64,000 nucleotides of DNA, taken from assembly GCF_008830225.1 (NCBI RefSeq), contig NZ_WAIE01000001.1, positions 992,001 through 1,056,000 on the forward strand, written 5' to 3'. Source of the stretch: Pseudodesulfovibrio senegalensis. GTDB lineage: Bacteria > Desulfobacterota > Desulfovibrionia > Desulfovibrionales > Desulfovibrionaceae. Positions 16,865 to 26,305 of the stretch are shown here, piece by piece. Positions within the stretch are counted from its first letter, which is position 1; the number at the start of each line of letters is the position of its first letter. A program made the position numbers and the translations under genes. The notes below the pieces were generated by a model. That model searched no databases. It was given only the letters and a program-made list of their open reading frames with translations, and had not been told where the DNA came from.

Positions 16865-17731
16865 CTATTCGGACAGTTCCTTGATCCATTCCTGATGGAG
16901 AATCCATTTGTTGTACATGCGTTCATAGCGGCCATCGTTCTTGACCTGGCGGAGGAAATTGTTCAGCCAGTTCATGAAGTCCGGGTCGCCCTTGTTGATG
17001 GCCCAGGCAAGAGGCTCAAACGTGAAGGGCTTGTCAAGGAAGATTACCTTGTCACCGTATTCGGCCTTGAAGTACACGCAGTTCGGCAGGTCGTACACAT
17101 AGGCGTCCGCCTTGCCGTTGATGACTTCAAGCACGGCCTCGGTTTCATTTTCAAACGACTTGTAGTTGCATTTGGGAATGTAGCGTTTCACGGCCTGTTC
17201 GCCCGTGGTGCCGAGCTTGGAGGTAACCGTGTATTTGGGGTCGTTCAGGTCCTTGTATGAAGTAATGGTCCCTTCGAGCTTGGGATTGAGAAGGATGGTC
17301 TGACCGACTACAATGTAGGGATCGGCAAAACCGATCTTGAGGTTGCGTTCCTGTGTCACGGTCATGCCCGACATGATGATGTCGAACTTGTCGGAAAGCA
17401 GCGCCGGGATGATGCCATCCCAGGCCGTGTTGACCGGCACAAACTTGACACCCATGGCCTTGGCCATTTCCTTGGCCATGTCAATGTCGAATCCGATGAA
17501 GTTGCCCTTTTTGTTCGTCATTTCAAAGGGGACATAGCCGGATTCGAAACCTACCCTGAGTTCGCCCCTTTTCAGGACTTTTTCCAGGGTGGACATCTTG
17601 GAAAGTTCCAGTTTTACATTGATTTCCTGGGGTGCGGGCTGTTGAGCCTGTTGCTTCGGAGTTTCCTGATTGCAACCGAACGCAAACAGCACCAGGGCAA
17701 AAGCCGCAAAAGTGCATGCCAGACGTTTCAT
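16865..17731 (-). CDS. Amino-acid ABC transporter, periplasmic binding protein
   Basis: A 288-residue solute-binding protein of family 3. The start at 17731 has a strong AGGAGG site. The signal peptide ends in a lipobox (LFAFGCNQE, Cys near residue 20), so it is a lipoprotein. A short Gln/Pro-rich linker precedes the binding fold, with RVGFESGYVPFEM near residue 58 and GFDIDMAKEMAKAMGVKF. It captures a polar amino acid for the permease and ATPase encoded downstream. Confidence 0.92.
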   Translation of the reverse strand: MKRLACTFAAFALVLFAFGCNQETPKQQAQQPAPQEINVKLELSKMSTLEKVLKRGELRVGFESGYVPFEMTNKKGNFIGFDIDMAKEMAKAMGVKFVPVNTAWDGIIPALLSDKFDIIMSGMTVTQERNLKIGFADPYIVVGQTILLNPKLEGTITSYKDLNDPKYTVTSKLGTTGEQAVKRYIPKCNYKSFENETEAVLEVINGKADAYVYDLPNCVYFKAEYGDKVIFLDKPFTFEPLAWAINKGDPDFMNWLNNFLRQVKNDGRYERMYNKWILHQEWIKELSE

Positions 17732-18206
17732 GAACTGACCTCCTCGAGTAATGTGAATAATAGCTGAAAGAAGGTGTGTATAAATCGCAAGTCGCCGAAC
17801 TTGTGAGGTTTTCCTTCTGTCAGGCTTGCCTTGATGGTCATTTTGCATGTGCAGACCACAAAACGTGCATTGTTGCTGGCGGCAGGTGGGCATCGTGTGC
17901 TTGCCTGCATCCTGCACAGACCGTTTTAGACCGGTTGGCCAGTGACTGCCTGTTGCTGATGACCCTCTCCTTGTTGCAGTGTTGTATATGACATTAATGT
18001 TTAAAAAAAACAAGCTTTCCTCAATGTCTGAAGAACGTTTTTGCAAAATGGTTGTTTATGGCAGCGCTTGAAAAAGTCATGATTTTCATGGCGATTGCAA
18101 GGCTTTTTCGCAATCGGGGTTGCGTTTTGTCGTATTAATACCGAAAAGAAGGCTGCCGGTTTCAATTGCATGTCTGGATATGGAGAAGGGAGCGCAGAGG
18201 CGGTCT
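17732..18206. other. Intergenic region between divergent genes
   Basis: This 475-nt gap separates the leftward ABC operon from the rightward hybrid kinase and must hold both promoters. I see an A8 tract near 18003 and an inverted repeat GATTGC...GCAATC at about 18093-18116, but no gene. Short readings across it look non-coding. Confidence 0.5.
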
Positions 18207-19796
18207 ATGAAACGGAAGAGTGTGTTGATTGTCGAGGATGACACCATCGCGCGGGTCGATGTTCATGCTGCTTTGGAGCGCATAGGCTATGTTGTTGCCG
18301 GAGAGGTTGAGTCCGGCGAAGCGGCAATGTCGAGGCTCAAGGAGGCTGACGTCGATATTGTTCTGATGGATATTCATCTTGCGGGTGACATGGATGGCGT
18401 GGAAGCGGCCCGGACCATTGCCCGGCACCATGCTCTGCCGGTGATTTTTTTGAGCGTGTATTCCGATGACGCTACCTTGGAAGAGGTCGAGGCATCTGGA
18501 CCGTTTGCATTTCTCCTCAAACCGGTGAAGGACCACGATCTCCGTATTGCCATAGAAATGGCTCTCTACAAACACGGAATGGAACAGGATTTGTTGCGGG
18601 CCAGGACTGAAGCCGAGTCAGCCAATGAAGCGAAAACGTCGTTTCTGGCCACCATCAGTCATGAATTGAGGACGCCGCTCAATGGCGTGCTGGGCATGAG
18701 TGATCTTTTGCTGCAGTCTGATATTGGCCGGGAACACAAAGAGGGCCTGCAACTTATCCGCGATGCTTCCACCTCGCTTTTGGGCGTTCTGAACCAGATT
18801 CTCGATTACTCCAAGCTTGAGGCCGGGATCGGCTCCTTGAGCAATGCGGATTTCCGTTTGGATGAGTTGCTTCAGGGACTGGCTGGTATTGACTGCTGTA
18901 CCCGGGAGAAACGGGGTGTTCAGTTCGATTGGAGCATGGCCGACGGTCTTCCGTCGTGGTTTGTGGGGGATGCCTCCAAATTGCGGCAGGCCTTGACCAA
19001 CCTGGTTTCCAATGCGGTGAAATATACGGATGAAGGCAGAATCACTGTCTCGGTTCGTCCGTGTGAAAAGGGTGCGGTTCCCCAAAGAATACAGGATGGA
19101 CAGGTTTGCCTGCTTTTTTCCGTGACTGATAGCGGACCGGGGATAACCGAAGAAAAGCAGCGGAATATTTTCGAAAGCTTTACTCAGGGAGAGAATTACA
19201 TGATCCGCCATCATGGCGGCCTTGGCCTCGGGCTTGCCATAACACGTAAGCTTGTGGAATCCCTTGGTGGCGAAATATGGGTCGAAAGCCATGAAGGACA
19301 GGGGAGTTCGTTTTTCTTTTCCGTGAATCTGCAATTAAGCCGTTTGGGAGAAGTCGGTCCTGACATGAGCGGAGACACGGTGGATAGTGCGGCCTTGTTC
19401 AAGGGGTTGCGCGTGCTGGTTGTCGAAGACGATGTCATCAATCAGGTTTATGTAAGCAGGATTTTGGAGACCCGGGGGTGCCGGGTCGATTTGGTAGAGA
19501 ATGGACAGGACGCTTTGTCTTTTCTGGGAGATCACCCCTGTGACATCGTCCTCATGGATATACAAATGCCGGTCATGGACGGGTTGGCTGCTACAAGGGC
19601 CATTCGTTCCGGCAGGAATGGAATTAATGCCCGGGTTCCGATTCTGGCTTTGACCGCATACGCAATGTGGGGAGATGAGGAACGCTGTCTCGCCGCCGGG
19701 ATGGATGCATATCTTGCAAAGCCTGTTGATATGGATACACTGTTTCGGGCCATAGAAGAATCCATCCGGACAAGTCGGTCCGGGCAGAGTGTTTGA
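18207..19796 (+). CDS. Hybrid histidine kinase (REC-HisKA-HATPase-REC)
   Basis: A 529-residue soluble hybrid sensor kinase; start at 18207 precedes the receiver domain directly (KRKSVLIVEDD). Receiver 1 (residues 4-120) has its phospho-acceptor in IVLMDIHLAGDMDG; HisKA has ATISHELRTPLNG near residue 152; the ATPase domain has NLVSNAVKYTDEG and DSGPGI; receiver 2 (about 410-525) has IVLMDIQMPVMDG. No membrane segment or sensor domain is visible, so receiver 1 is probably the input. It lacks an Hpt domain; the Hpt protein at 8.5 kb is a possible partner (inference). Confidence 0.92.
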   Translation: MKRKSVLIVEDDTIARVDVHAALERIGYVVAGEVESGEAAMSRLKEADVDIVLMDIHLAGDMDGVEAARTIARHHALPVIFLSVYSDDATLEEVEASGPFAFLLKPVKDHDLRIAIEMALYKHGMEQDLLRARTEAESANEAKTSFLATISHELRTPLNGVLGMSDLLLQSDIGREHKEGLQLIRDASTSLLGVLNQILDYSKLEAGIGSLSNADFRLDELLQGLAGIDCCTREKRGVQFDWSMADGLPSWFVGDASKLRQALTNLVSNAVKYTDEGRITVSVRPCEKGAVPQRIQDGQVCLLFSVTDSGPGITEEKQRNIFESFTQGENYMIRHHGGLGLGLAITRKLVESLGGEIWVESHEGQGSSFFFSVNLQLSRLGEVGPDMSGDTVDSAALFKGLRVLVVEDDVINQVYVSRILETRGCRVDLVENGQDALSFLGDHPCDIVLMDIQMPVMDGLAATRAIRSGRNGINARVPILALTAYAMWGDEERCLAAGMDAYLAKPVDMDTLFRAIEESIRTSRSGQSV

Positions 19797-19811
19797 CCAT
19801 GGAGTTGCCGC

Positions 19812-20912
19812 GTGTCGTTTGAAAATCAGAGAATTCTTTCTCGGAGCATATATACCTATTGCCTGATAGCCTTGCTCGGTCTGGCCCTGTATTTGTTTTT
19901 TCGATTGGTGGAACCGTTTATCCACACCTTTCTTGTTTCCATGATGCTGGCGGTTATTTTTTCGCCTGTTTTCGGTTGGTTGCTCAAGGCGTGCAAAGGG
20001 CGGCGCAACACGGCTGCTGCCTTGACCGTGACAGTTATCGTATTCGTCATTTTGCTGCCTACGGTTTTCGTCCTGTTTGCCTTGGTGGAACAGGGTGTTG
20101 ATTCCCTCTCGGCCATCAATGCGTGGCTGATCAATACGGATTTCGACAAGTTGGCGACTTCGTTGAAAATCGACGCCTACCTGAATTGGATCGAAGTCAA
20201 GCTGCCCTTCGTGCATTTTCACGATATTGATATACAGGCGCGCATCATGGAGTTTTCGCGAACGTTTGCCCAGACCATGATCGGCATAGGCAGTAACGTG
20301 GTCCGCAATGCTTCCGAGTTCATCCTCAAATTTTTATTGATGATTTTCATCCTTTTCTATTTCATGCGTGACGGTATTCAGATGGTCAATTACCTGAAGT
20401 ACCTGTCTCCCTTGCGGGAAGCACAGGAAGATTCCATTATCGACAGTTTCAAGCGTGTTTCTCGTGGCGTACTCATGGGCTGCCTGTTGGTGGCCGTCCT
20501 TCAGGGGATCGTCGGCGGTATCGGGTTGGCCTTTGTGGGCATTCCGGGAATTTTCTGGGGGGCCATGATGGCCTTTGCCGCGCTTATCCCCGTCTTTGGA
20601 ACGGGCATTATCTGGGTGCCTGCCGTGGGTTATCTGATCATCAATGGCGACTGGAAGTCTGCGCTTTTTCTGGCGGCGTGGTGCGGCGTCATCGTCGTTG
20701 GTATAGATACGTTTCTTCGTCCGTATTTCATGAAGGAGGCGGCGCGTGTTTCCACGTTCTACATCTTCATGGCCATTGTGGGGGGAGTCTATACTTTCGG
20801 TATGCTCGGTATTTTGTACGGCCCGCTTATTCTCAGTTTCGGAATGGTCATGTTGCAGATTTACGGCGAGGAATATGTTGACGCTCTCGTCGTCAAGGAT
20901 TCGGAGGGATAG
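19812..20912 (+). CDS. AI-2E/PerM family permease
   Basis: A 366-residue integral membrane protein starting GTG. About eight hydrophobic segments are seen, with the family pattern LLAVLQGIVGGIGLAFVGIP-like near residue 235 and YGPLILSFGMVML at the C-terminus. Members export or transport small molecules such as AI-2 or act as Na+/H+ antiporters; which applies here is unknown. It begins 15 nt after the kinase stop and 3 nt before the mltA gene, so the three may be one operon. Confidence 0.85.
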   Translation: MSFENQRILSRSIYTYCLIALLGLALYLFFRLVEPFIHTFLVSMMLAVIFSPVFGWLLKACKGRRNTAAALTVTVIVFVILLPTVFVLFALVEQGVDSLSAINAWLINTDFDKLATSLKIDAYLNWIEVKLPFVHFHDIDIQARIMEFSRTFAQTMIGIGSNVVRNASEFILKFLLMIFILFYFMRDGIQMVNYLKYLSPLREAQEDSIIDSFKRVSRGVLMGCLLVAVLQGIVGGIGLAFVGIPGIFWGAMMAFAALIPVFGTGIIWVPAVGYLIINGDWKSALFLAAWCGVIVVGIDTFLRPYFMKEAARVSTFYIFMAIVGGVYTFGMLGILYGPLILSFGMVMLQIYGEEYVDALVVKDSEG

Positions 20913-20915
20913 TTC

Positions 20916-22172
20916 GTGCGCCGTATTGTATTGGTTGTGATTTTCTCCCTGTTGGTTGCGGGAGCAGGAATGCTTTTGTTGCGCCAATATGCTCCTGCCC
21001 CTGAACCGAAACATGAGCCTGAAGTCGCCGAGACCCCTGTACCTAAAAAGCCTGTGTTCAGGCCATTGAGTGAGAGTGAGGCTGCTGTTGCTGCCCGGAA
21101 TATTTCTCCGCTTGTTCAAGGGATTCCTTCGTGGACCGCGTTCGGGGCAGCCATGGAAACGAGCCTTGACTACCTGCTCAAAAAGGACAGGGATGCCGTG
21201 GCCGTGGAAACGGACGGCATGGACGTCACCTGGGGTGAGCTTGCTTTGAGCATGGTTGAGTTGCTGGAGTTGTTGCCTGATCTGGACGCGGAACCTGGGC
21301 TGCTGACCCGGCATTTCAGGTTGTTTGCCCTTGAACCGCCGACGTTGCTGACCGGTTATTATGAGCCGTGGATAGAGGCTTCCCTCGAGCCCTCTGAAAA
21401 GTACCCATATCCACTGTATGGAGTCCCTTCTGACTGCAAGACCATAGACCTTGGTCAGTTTCACCCTCGCTGGAAAGGGCAGCAGCTCGTGTATCGAATC
21501 AATGGCGATGCCATTGAACCGTACCCGGACAGGAAAGATATTGATGGTGCAGCGGCGCTCAAGGGATTGGGAGCAGAAATAGCGTATGCCCGCAACCTGA
21601 TGGATGTTTTTCTGCTGCAGGTGCAAGGGTCCGGTCGGCTTGTTCTGCCGGATGGTTCGGTGCGCCATATCCTGTATGCGGGAAAGAACGGTCACCCGTA
21701 TGTTTCACTTGGACGACTGCTCATTGATGAGGGGTATGTGCCGCAGGAGGAAATGAGCATGGGGCGTATTCGGCAGTTTGTTGCCGAAAACCCGGTTGTC
21801 GGCAGGGAGATGATGTATCGCAACCCAAGCTATGTTTTTTTTCGGCTGGCTGAAGAAGGACCTTTCGGAAGCATTGGGCAGGTCCTGACCCCCATGGTCA
21901 GTGTGGCTGTGGATCGGCATTATGTTCCGTTGGGGAGCGCCCTGCTCCTTTCCGGGGGCATTCCCCGTATCGGAGGGGGCGAGCGCGAATTTTGTTCGCT
22001 GGTAACGGCGCAGGATACAGGGGGGGCCATCAAGGGGACCCGGTGCGATTTGTTTTGCGGCACTGGCCCGGACGCCGAATATCTGGCCGGCCATCTGCAA
22101 CATGATGCCTCGTTGTATCTTCTGGTGAGTAAGCGGGTTCTGGGAAAGAGGACAGATGTCCGTCAGCAGTAG
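20916..22172 (+). CDS. mltA: MltA-type lytic murein transglycosylase
   Basis: A 418-residue exported protein starting GTG. The N-terminal hydrophobic segment (residues 4-22) lacks a clear lipobox and is followed by a Pro/Glu-rich linker. MltA features are LLTGYYEPWIEASL near residue 145, VFLLQVQGSGRLVLPDG near 230 and the catalytic Asp motif TAQDTGGAIKGTRCDLF (3D domain) near 365. It cleaves peptidoglycan in the periplasm. It follows the PerM-like gene after 3 nt. Confidence 0.9.
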   Translation: MRRIVLVVIFSLLVAGAGMLLLRQYAPAPEPKHEPEVAETPVPKKPVFRPLSESEAAVAARNISPLVQGIPSWTAFGAAMETSLDYLLKKDRDAVAVETDGMDVTWGELALSMVELLELLPDLDAEPGLLTRHFRLFALEPPTLLTGYYEPWIEASLEPSEKYPYPLYGVPSDCKTIDLGQFHPRWKGQQLVYRINGDAIEPYPDRKDIDGAAALKGLGAEIAYARNLMDVFLLQVQGSGRLVLPDGSVRHILYAGKNGHPYVSLGRLLIDEGYVPQEEMSMGRIRQFVAENPVVGREMMYRNPSYVFFRLAEEGPFGSIGQVLTPMVSVAVDRHYVPLGSALLLSGGIPRIGGGEREFCSLVTAQDTGGAIKGTRCDLFCGTGPDAEYLAGHLQHDASLYLLVSKRVLGKRTDVRQQ

Positions 22173-22547
22173 GTCGGGGGCTTGCTGCCCTGTGAGATAA
22201 CCCGTGAGGATGCTCGTACCCTGCGTGAATGGAATAATTGGCTTATGCTTTTGTCATGCCGGTTGCCTAAATAAACATGATACGTTTTGCATCATGTATG
22301 GTCTTCTTTGGTGATGCCGATGATGGGTATGCGTCGGCTCTGATTTGTTTGATGGTATTTCCCGAACAGTCTGTGTTGCTCATTGCTGCTGCTTTTTTTT
22401 GGTCAATATCAATGAATGGTTGCCGTGTCGAAGACGGAGCGTGTATGCCGTGTGGCGTCTTTATGATCCCATTGTCTGCGCTTGAATGTGGTGCCATATT
22501 TGTATAAGCAGTTTCTCTCAGCAATATTCATGCGTTTGGAGGGAAGT
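22173..22547. other. Intergenic region, no convincing gene
   Basis: Between mltA and the next gene. An inverted repeat CATGAT...ATCATG lies at about 22276-22296. A 76-codon frame (22277-22507) has no ribosome site and no recognisable pattern and is not called. Confidence 0.45.
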
Positions 22548-22931
22548 ATGGCAAAATATGATGAGCTGTTTGACGGACAGTGTATGGAAACATTGTTTCC
22601 TCCCCAGCGTACCGAAGATTTTTTCGATGCGCTTTTCGGAGACGCGGAAGAGGGGAGTTACGACATAGCCTTGGCCTTTTCCGGGGAAAGGGATGAGGCC
22701 CTTGATTTCGAGTTTCAACTCAGACAGAGACCGGGCAAGTGTCTTGTTTGTAGCCTGACCTATGGATTGCCTAAGGTTTTTTCTCGGCATCCCGTGATCA
22801 ATGTGCAGGGGTTGGCCGAGAAGATAGCCGCCCTTGCCGGCAAACAGGGGCAAGTGAGCTGGAAGCTGGGCATGACCGATGAGCGGACAGATGGACTGCA
22901 TGTCATTCCATTGAGTGTTGAAGTTGCTTGA
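22548..22931 (+). CDS. Conserved protein of unknown function
   Basis: A 127-residue soluble acidic protein with a GGAGGGA site before the ATG at 22548. It begins AKYDELFDGQCMETLFPPQR and contains DIALAFSGERDEALDFEF near residue 40. I associate the pattern with Desulfovibrio but know no function. It is a single gene closed by a terminator. Confidence 0.7.
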   Translation: MAKYDELFDGQCMETLFPPQRTEDFFDALFGDAEEGSYDIALAFSGERDEALDFEFQLRQRPGKCLVCSLTYGLPKVFSRHPVINVQGLAEKIAALAGKQGQVSWKLGMTDERTDGLHVIPLSVEVA

Positions 22932-22956
22932 TTGATTTTTGCACTGGTGAAATATG

Positions 22957-22984
22957 AGCCCGCCGCATTAGGCGGGCTTTTTTG
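22957..22984 (+). terminator. Intrinsic terminator
   Basis: AGCCCGCC (22957-22964) and GGCGGGCT (22971-22978) with a 6-nt loop, followed by T5 after the stem. Confidence 0.88.
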
Positions 22985-23091
22985 TATCCTTTTTTACTAA
23001 TTGTTGGTTTTTCATTTTTATGTAAATGGAGCTGACCGTAGCATTGATTTATGGGTGTATTTGCCAACAAGTATTATCGCAGGGGTGGGGT

Positions 23092-24531
23092 ATGTGGTGT
23101 CGATTCCTTTTGTTGTTTTTTTGTATTGTTTGTTTGAATATTCCTGCTTATGGAGCTGTTTTTACGGTTTCCACGCAGCAGGAGTTTGTCGCAGCGCTTG
23201 AGGGGACTGCCATAAACAAACAGGATGATGAAATACGTATTTTGTATGGTGCTGACATACAATCCGTAGAATATGAACGCGAACCGGGGTACAGCCTGCG
23301 TATAGTGGGCGGGTTTGCCAATGACTTTACAGAGCGCGTGTATGCGTCGAGCAGTGAGAGTTCAGTCGTTGCGGAAATTCATTCCGGCATTCCTGAACCA
23401 CAAAAAAGTACTACGGGACCTGTCCCCGATTCATCGATATCGGCAAAGCCTGCTGCCGTGACCTCTTCAGTCATTGCCACGGGTGGTACGGAGGTGGTGC
23501 TGGGCGTGCCCGGTTACGAGTGGCGGCACGGTTGCGGTCCCACGGCCGTTGGCATGGTCGCCGGATATTATGATATGCGCGGGTACGACGATCTTTTTGA
23601 CGGCAGCGCATCGTCCCAAACCGACGGAGTGAATCAGGGTATTGCTTCTCAGCACAACTCCTCGAATCCCGGACATTATGAGGACTACAGCCAGCCTATT
23701 GATTCTTCTGGTAGCCTGCAAAATGACAAATCTGAACCTGGTGAAATCGCGCACGATTCCGACTGCATCGCGGATTTAATGCGTACCTCGTGGAGCGTGG
23801 ACGACATGCGATATGGATGGAGTTATTCCAACATGATCGCCCCTTCCCTTGTTTCCTATGCCGCGCTGAGGAATCCCGGGTACTCGGTGACGACCACAGA
23901 GTATTATATGAGCTACAACCCGCAGTTGACATGGGATGTGTTCACCGGCGAAATCGATAATAACAGGCCCATGGTGTTTCTTGTGGATACCAATGCCGAC
24001 GGATCTACTGATCATTTCGTGACTATCGTCGGGTATCGTGACAGCCCGAGCCGCCAGTACGGTTGTCTTGACACGTGGTCTCCGGCGAGTTCTGTGCGTT
24101 GGTGTAATTTTGAGCCCATGGGGTCAGGCGTGTCATGGGGTGTGTTCGGTGGGGCCGGGTTTGAATTTGCCCCATTGGACAGTGCTGTGAGTCTTGCCCC
24201 GGTTTACAATATCCTTCTGGACGCCATTGACTATTCACCTATCGAGGTCAATGCTCCGGGACCCGATTCTTCGGTATGGCGTTATGATAGTCATCCGCCC
24301 ATGGCATGGAACAGTTCGTTTGAAGGAACGCAGGTCCGTTTTGAACTGTTTCGCAATGGTGTCAGCCTTGGTGAATATGCCGGCTGGCAGGACAATGACG
24401 GTATAGGCATGCGTTCCACACCTGTTGATGCTTCCTGGCCCAATGGTGATGGGTATCGTTTAAAAATGTTTAGTGATACCGGGACAGTAGGGTGGAGCGG
24501 GCCGTTTGCGATTACGGAAAATATTGAATAG
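23092..24531 (+). CDS. Secreted C39-like cysteine peptidase-domain protein
   Basis: A 479-residue exported protein. The start at 23092 (not the longer reading) gives a signal peptide at once: WCRFLLLFFCIVCLNIPAYG. After a low-complexity linker, a papain-like C39-2 domain has its Cys in RHGCGPTAVGMVAGYYD near residue 148 and the His in DHFVTIVGYRD near residue 307, with GCLDTW following. The C-terminal ~90 residues are beta-rich, like a carbohydrate- or surface-binding module. It may cleave peptides or process surface proteins outside the cell; the target is unknown. Confidence 0.78.
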   Translation: MWCRFLLLFFCIVCLNIPAYGAVFTVSTQQEFVAALEGTAINKQDDEIRILYGADIQSVEYEREPGYSLRIVGGFANDFTERVYASSSESSVVAEIHSGIPEPQKSTTGPVPDSSISAKPAAVTSSVIATGGTEVVLGVPGYEWRHGCGPTAVGMVAGYYDMRGYDDLFDGSASSQTDGVNQGIASQHNSSNPGHYEDYSQPIDSSGSLQNDKSEPGEIAHDSDCIADLMRTSWSVDDMRYGWSYSNMIAPSLVSYAALRNPGYSVTTTEYYMSYNPQLTWDVFTGEIDNNRPMVFLVDTNADGSTDHFVTIVGYRDSPSRQYGCLDTWSPASSVRWCNFEPMGSGVSWGVFGGAGFEFAPLDSAVSLAPVYNILLDAIDYSPIEVNAPGPDSSVWRYDSHPPMAWNSSFEGTQVRFELFRNGVSLGEYAGWQDNDGIGMRSTPVDASWPNGDGYRLKMFSDTGTVGWSGPFAITENIE

Positions 24532-24545
24532 GGATGGCCTGTTCA

Positions 24546-24587
24546 AAAGCCCCGGAACGCTTGTCGCGATCCGGGGCTTTTTTTGTT
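24546..24587 (+). terminator. Intrinsic terminator after the peptidase gene
   Basis: AAAGCCCCGGA (24546-24556) and TCCGGGGCTTT (24570-24580), 13-nt loop, then a further T-run. It stands between convergent genes. Confidence 0.88.
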
Positions 24588-24600
24588 GTTTGTGGTGGCT

Positions 24601-25497
24601 CTAGTATATTTTGCGTCGTGAAAAGCTGGAGCCAAGTACCGAGAAGGTGTTTTCCACGATAAACAGTGCGTTCTCGTCGTGGGTGAAGGTGATTTCTTCC
24701 AGCTTTTTGAGCTGCACGTTGTTGACCACCGTCATCAGCACGTTTCTTTCTTCACGGGAAAATGCCCCGAACCCTTTCAGGAATGTTGCACTTTGCTTGA
24801 GTTGGTAGAGGATGTCGTTGCTGATTTCTTCGGCGTTCCTGGAAATGATGAAAACCGTTTTCCGCTGGTTGAACAGGGAAAGGGTTTGCTCCACCACGAT
24901 GGAGGTGATGGAGATCATTATGAGCGAGGCGATGACCAGATCCAATTCGAAAAAGTACATGCCAAGGCAGAAGAGGACTGCGTTGAAACCAAGGTACACC
25001 CTCCCTATGCCGAGGTTGAAGCGCTGAAAGAGGAAGACGGCAATGACATCGAGACCGCCGTTGGAGCCGAGTGACCTGAGCACCACGCCCGCACCAAACC
25101 CCGTGACAATCCCGCTTGCTATGGCCGCATAGAGTTCATTTTGAACGGCAAAGTTGAAATTGATCCATTGATAAAAAAGCGTCGTTGTCGCTGTTGCATA
25201 GGCGCTGTAAAAGAAAAAACGTTTGCTGACCTTGAACCAGGCAAAAACAAAGAGCGGAATGTTCAAAAACAGGTTTATCCAACCCGGGCTGAACATATCG
25301 GTCATGTAGTAGGTCAGCGAAGCCAGGCCAAATACTCCTGCCGGAATGAATCCGTGAGGAATGGCAAAGTTTTTGATGCCGATGCAGACGATAAAAGTTC
25401 CTGTCGTTATGAGCAGGAGGTTCCACCAGACGGAGTAGGAAAAATCGAGCCGAAATTGTGGTCCTTTACCGAGTTCCGATCTGCTTGTACCAGACAT
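24601..25497 (-). CDS. YitT family membrane protein
   Basis: A 298-residue protein with five to six membrane helices (residues 20-190) and a soluble C-terminal DUF2179 domain (about 210-290). Typical YitT sequence includes GIKNFAIPHGFIPAGVFGLA and GAGVVLRSLGSNGGLDVIAV. Its start overlaps the end of ablB by 32 nt, placing it last in the six-gene lysine/beta-lysine operon. Function of the family is unknown; a role in solute or osmotic homeostasis is suggested only by this context. Confidence 0.87.
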   Translation of the reverse strand: MSGTSRSELGKGPQFRLDFSYSVWWNLLLITTGTFIVCIGIKNFAIPHGFIPAGVFGLASLTYYMTDMFSPGWINLFLNIPLFVFAWFKVSKRFFFYSAYATATTTLFYQWINFNFAVQNELYAAIASGIVTGFGAGVVLRSLGSNGGLDVIAVFLFQRFNLGIGRVYLGFNAVLFCLGMYFFELDLVIASLIMISITSIVVEQTLSLFNQRKTVFIISRNAEEISNDILYQLKQSATFLKGFGAFSREERNVLMTVVNNVQLKKLEEITFTHDENALFIVENTFSVLGSSFSRRKIY

Positions 25498-26305
25498 TCA
25501 TGCTCTCCAGTTTGCCTCCGATTTGTGTGTTGTTGTGAAGGGTGCCGCCAAATGCATATCCGGCGCGGGCAAATACAATATTCATTCCATAGCTTTCGGC
25601 CCTGGCGATGGTGAAGGCCGTCTGGATTCCCAGTGACGGCATTTCCTTTTCCATGTGGGCCAGCAACAGGCCGGCGGCTCCCTTGCCTCTGAAGGCAGGC
25701 AAGGTAGCAAAGTCGGTCATTTCAACGCAAGCCCAATCTTTGTCCATTTCAGCAGATGCTGCAGCCACAAGATTCTCATCTTGAAAGATGCCATAGAAAA
25801 TGACGTTTTCTTCCATCATCTGTTTGAGATAGCCTGGATCATTGACCGGAAACGGATAGGACTCGAAGACCGTGTCATAGAGTTCGGCCAGTTCTTGGGC
25901 ATTGCCGGTGGCAAGGCGTTGTATTTGGTGTGTGGATGTTGGGCTGTGGGCGGTTTCCGATTTTTGATCGGCGCACTCCAATACCTTGGTAATACGTTCT
26001 ATGTCCCGCGGTATGGCGCGGCTCTGGTCCAGATACTTGCTCATGAAGTAGCCCGCAACCTCGCCTTTGTACATGCCGGGCACGCGGGCTTCGTCAATGA
26101 AGCCCCGCGCAGTGAAGTGCCCGGCTTTGTCGGACGGTACTTTGGCAAAAAGCTTGGAGTAGCCGTTATCCCGTCCGAGAGCGTATATCTTATCCACGAC
26201 CTCCGGGAGGTCGTCCTTGTCGAGTTTCAAGATGTAGACACGGTCGTTGGCCGGACCGTGCTGAACGACTGTTTTTCCCAACCGTACCACTGCATCAGGC
26301 CGCAT
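25466..26305 (-). CDS. ablB: Beta-lysine N6-acetyltransferase AblB
   Basis: A 279-residue GNAT-fold enzyme that acetylates beta-lysine to N6-acetyl-beta-lysine, a compatible solute of salt-stressed methanogens and some bacteria. The acetyl-CoA-binding motif is [20 protein letters not shown] near residue 195, and the C-terminal [18 protein letters not shown] is characteristic of this family. It overlaps the ablA stop by 11 nt. Together with ablA it identifies the pathway. Confidence 0.9.
   Translation of the reverse strand: MRPDAVVRLGKTVVQHGPANDRVYILKLDKDDLPEVVDKIYALGRDNGYSKLFAKVPSDKAGHFTARGFIDEARVPGMYKGEVAGYFMSKYLDQSRAIPRDIERITKVLECADQKSETAHSPTSTHQIQRLATGNAQELAELYDTVFESYPFPVNDPGYLKQMMEENVIFYGIFQDENLVAAASAEMDKDWACVEMTDFATLPAFRGKGAAGLLLAHMEKEMPSLGIQTAFTIARAESYGMNIVFARAGYAFGGTLHNNTQIGGKLESMNVWYKQIGTR

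Noticed and set aside
20334-21695. Long minus-strand frame (453 codons) across the PerM-like and MltA genes
   Set aside because: It spans two genuine plus-strand genes with clear motifs and reads as low-complexity Arg/Gln/His-rich antisense.
22277-22507. 76-codon frame in the gap after mltA
   Set aside because: No ribosome site and no domain; hydrophobicity comes from a T-rich stretch.
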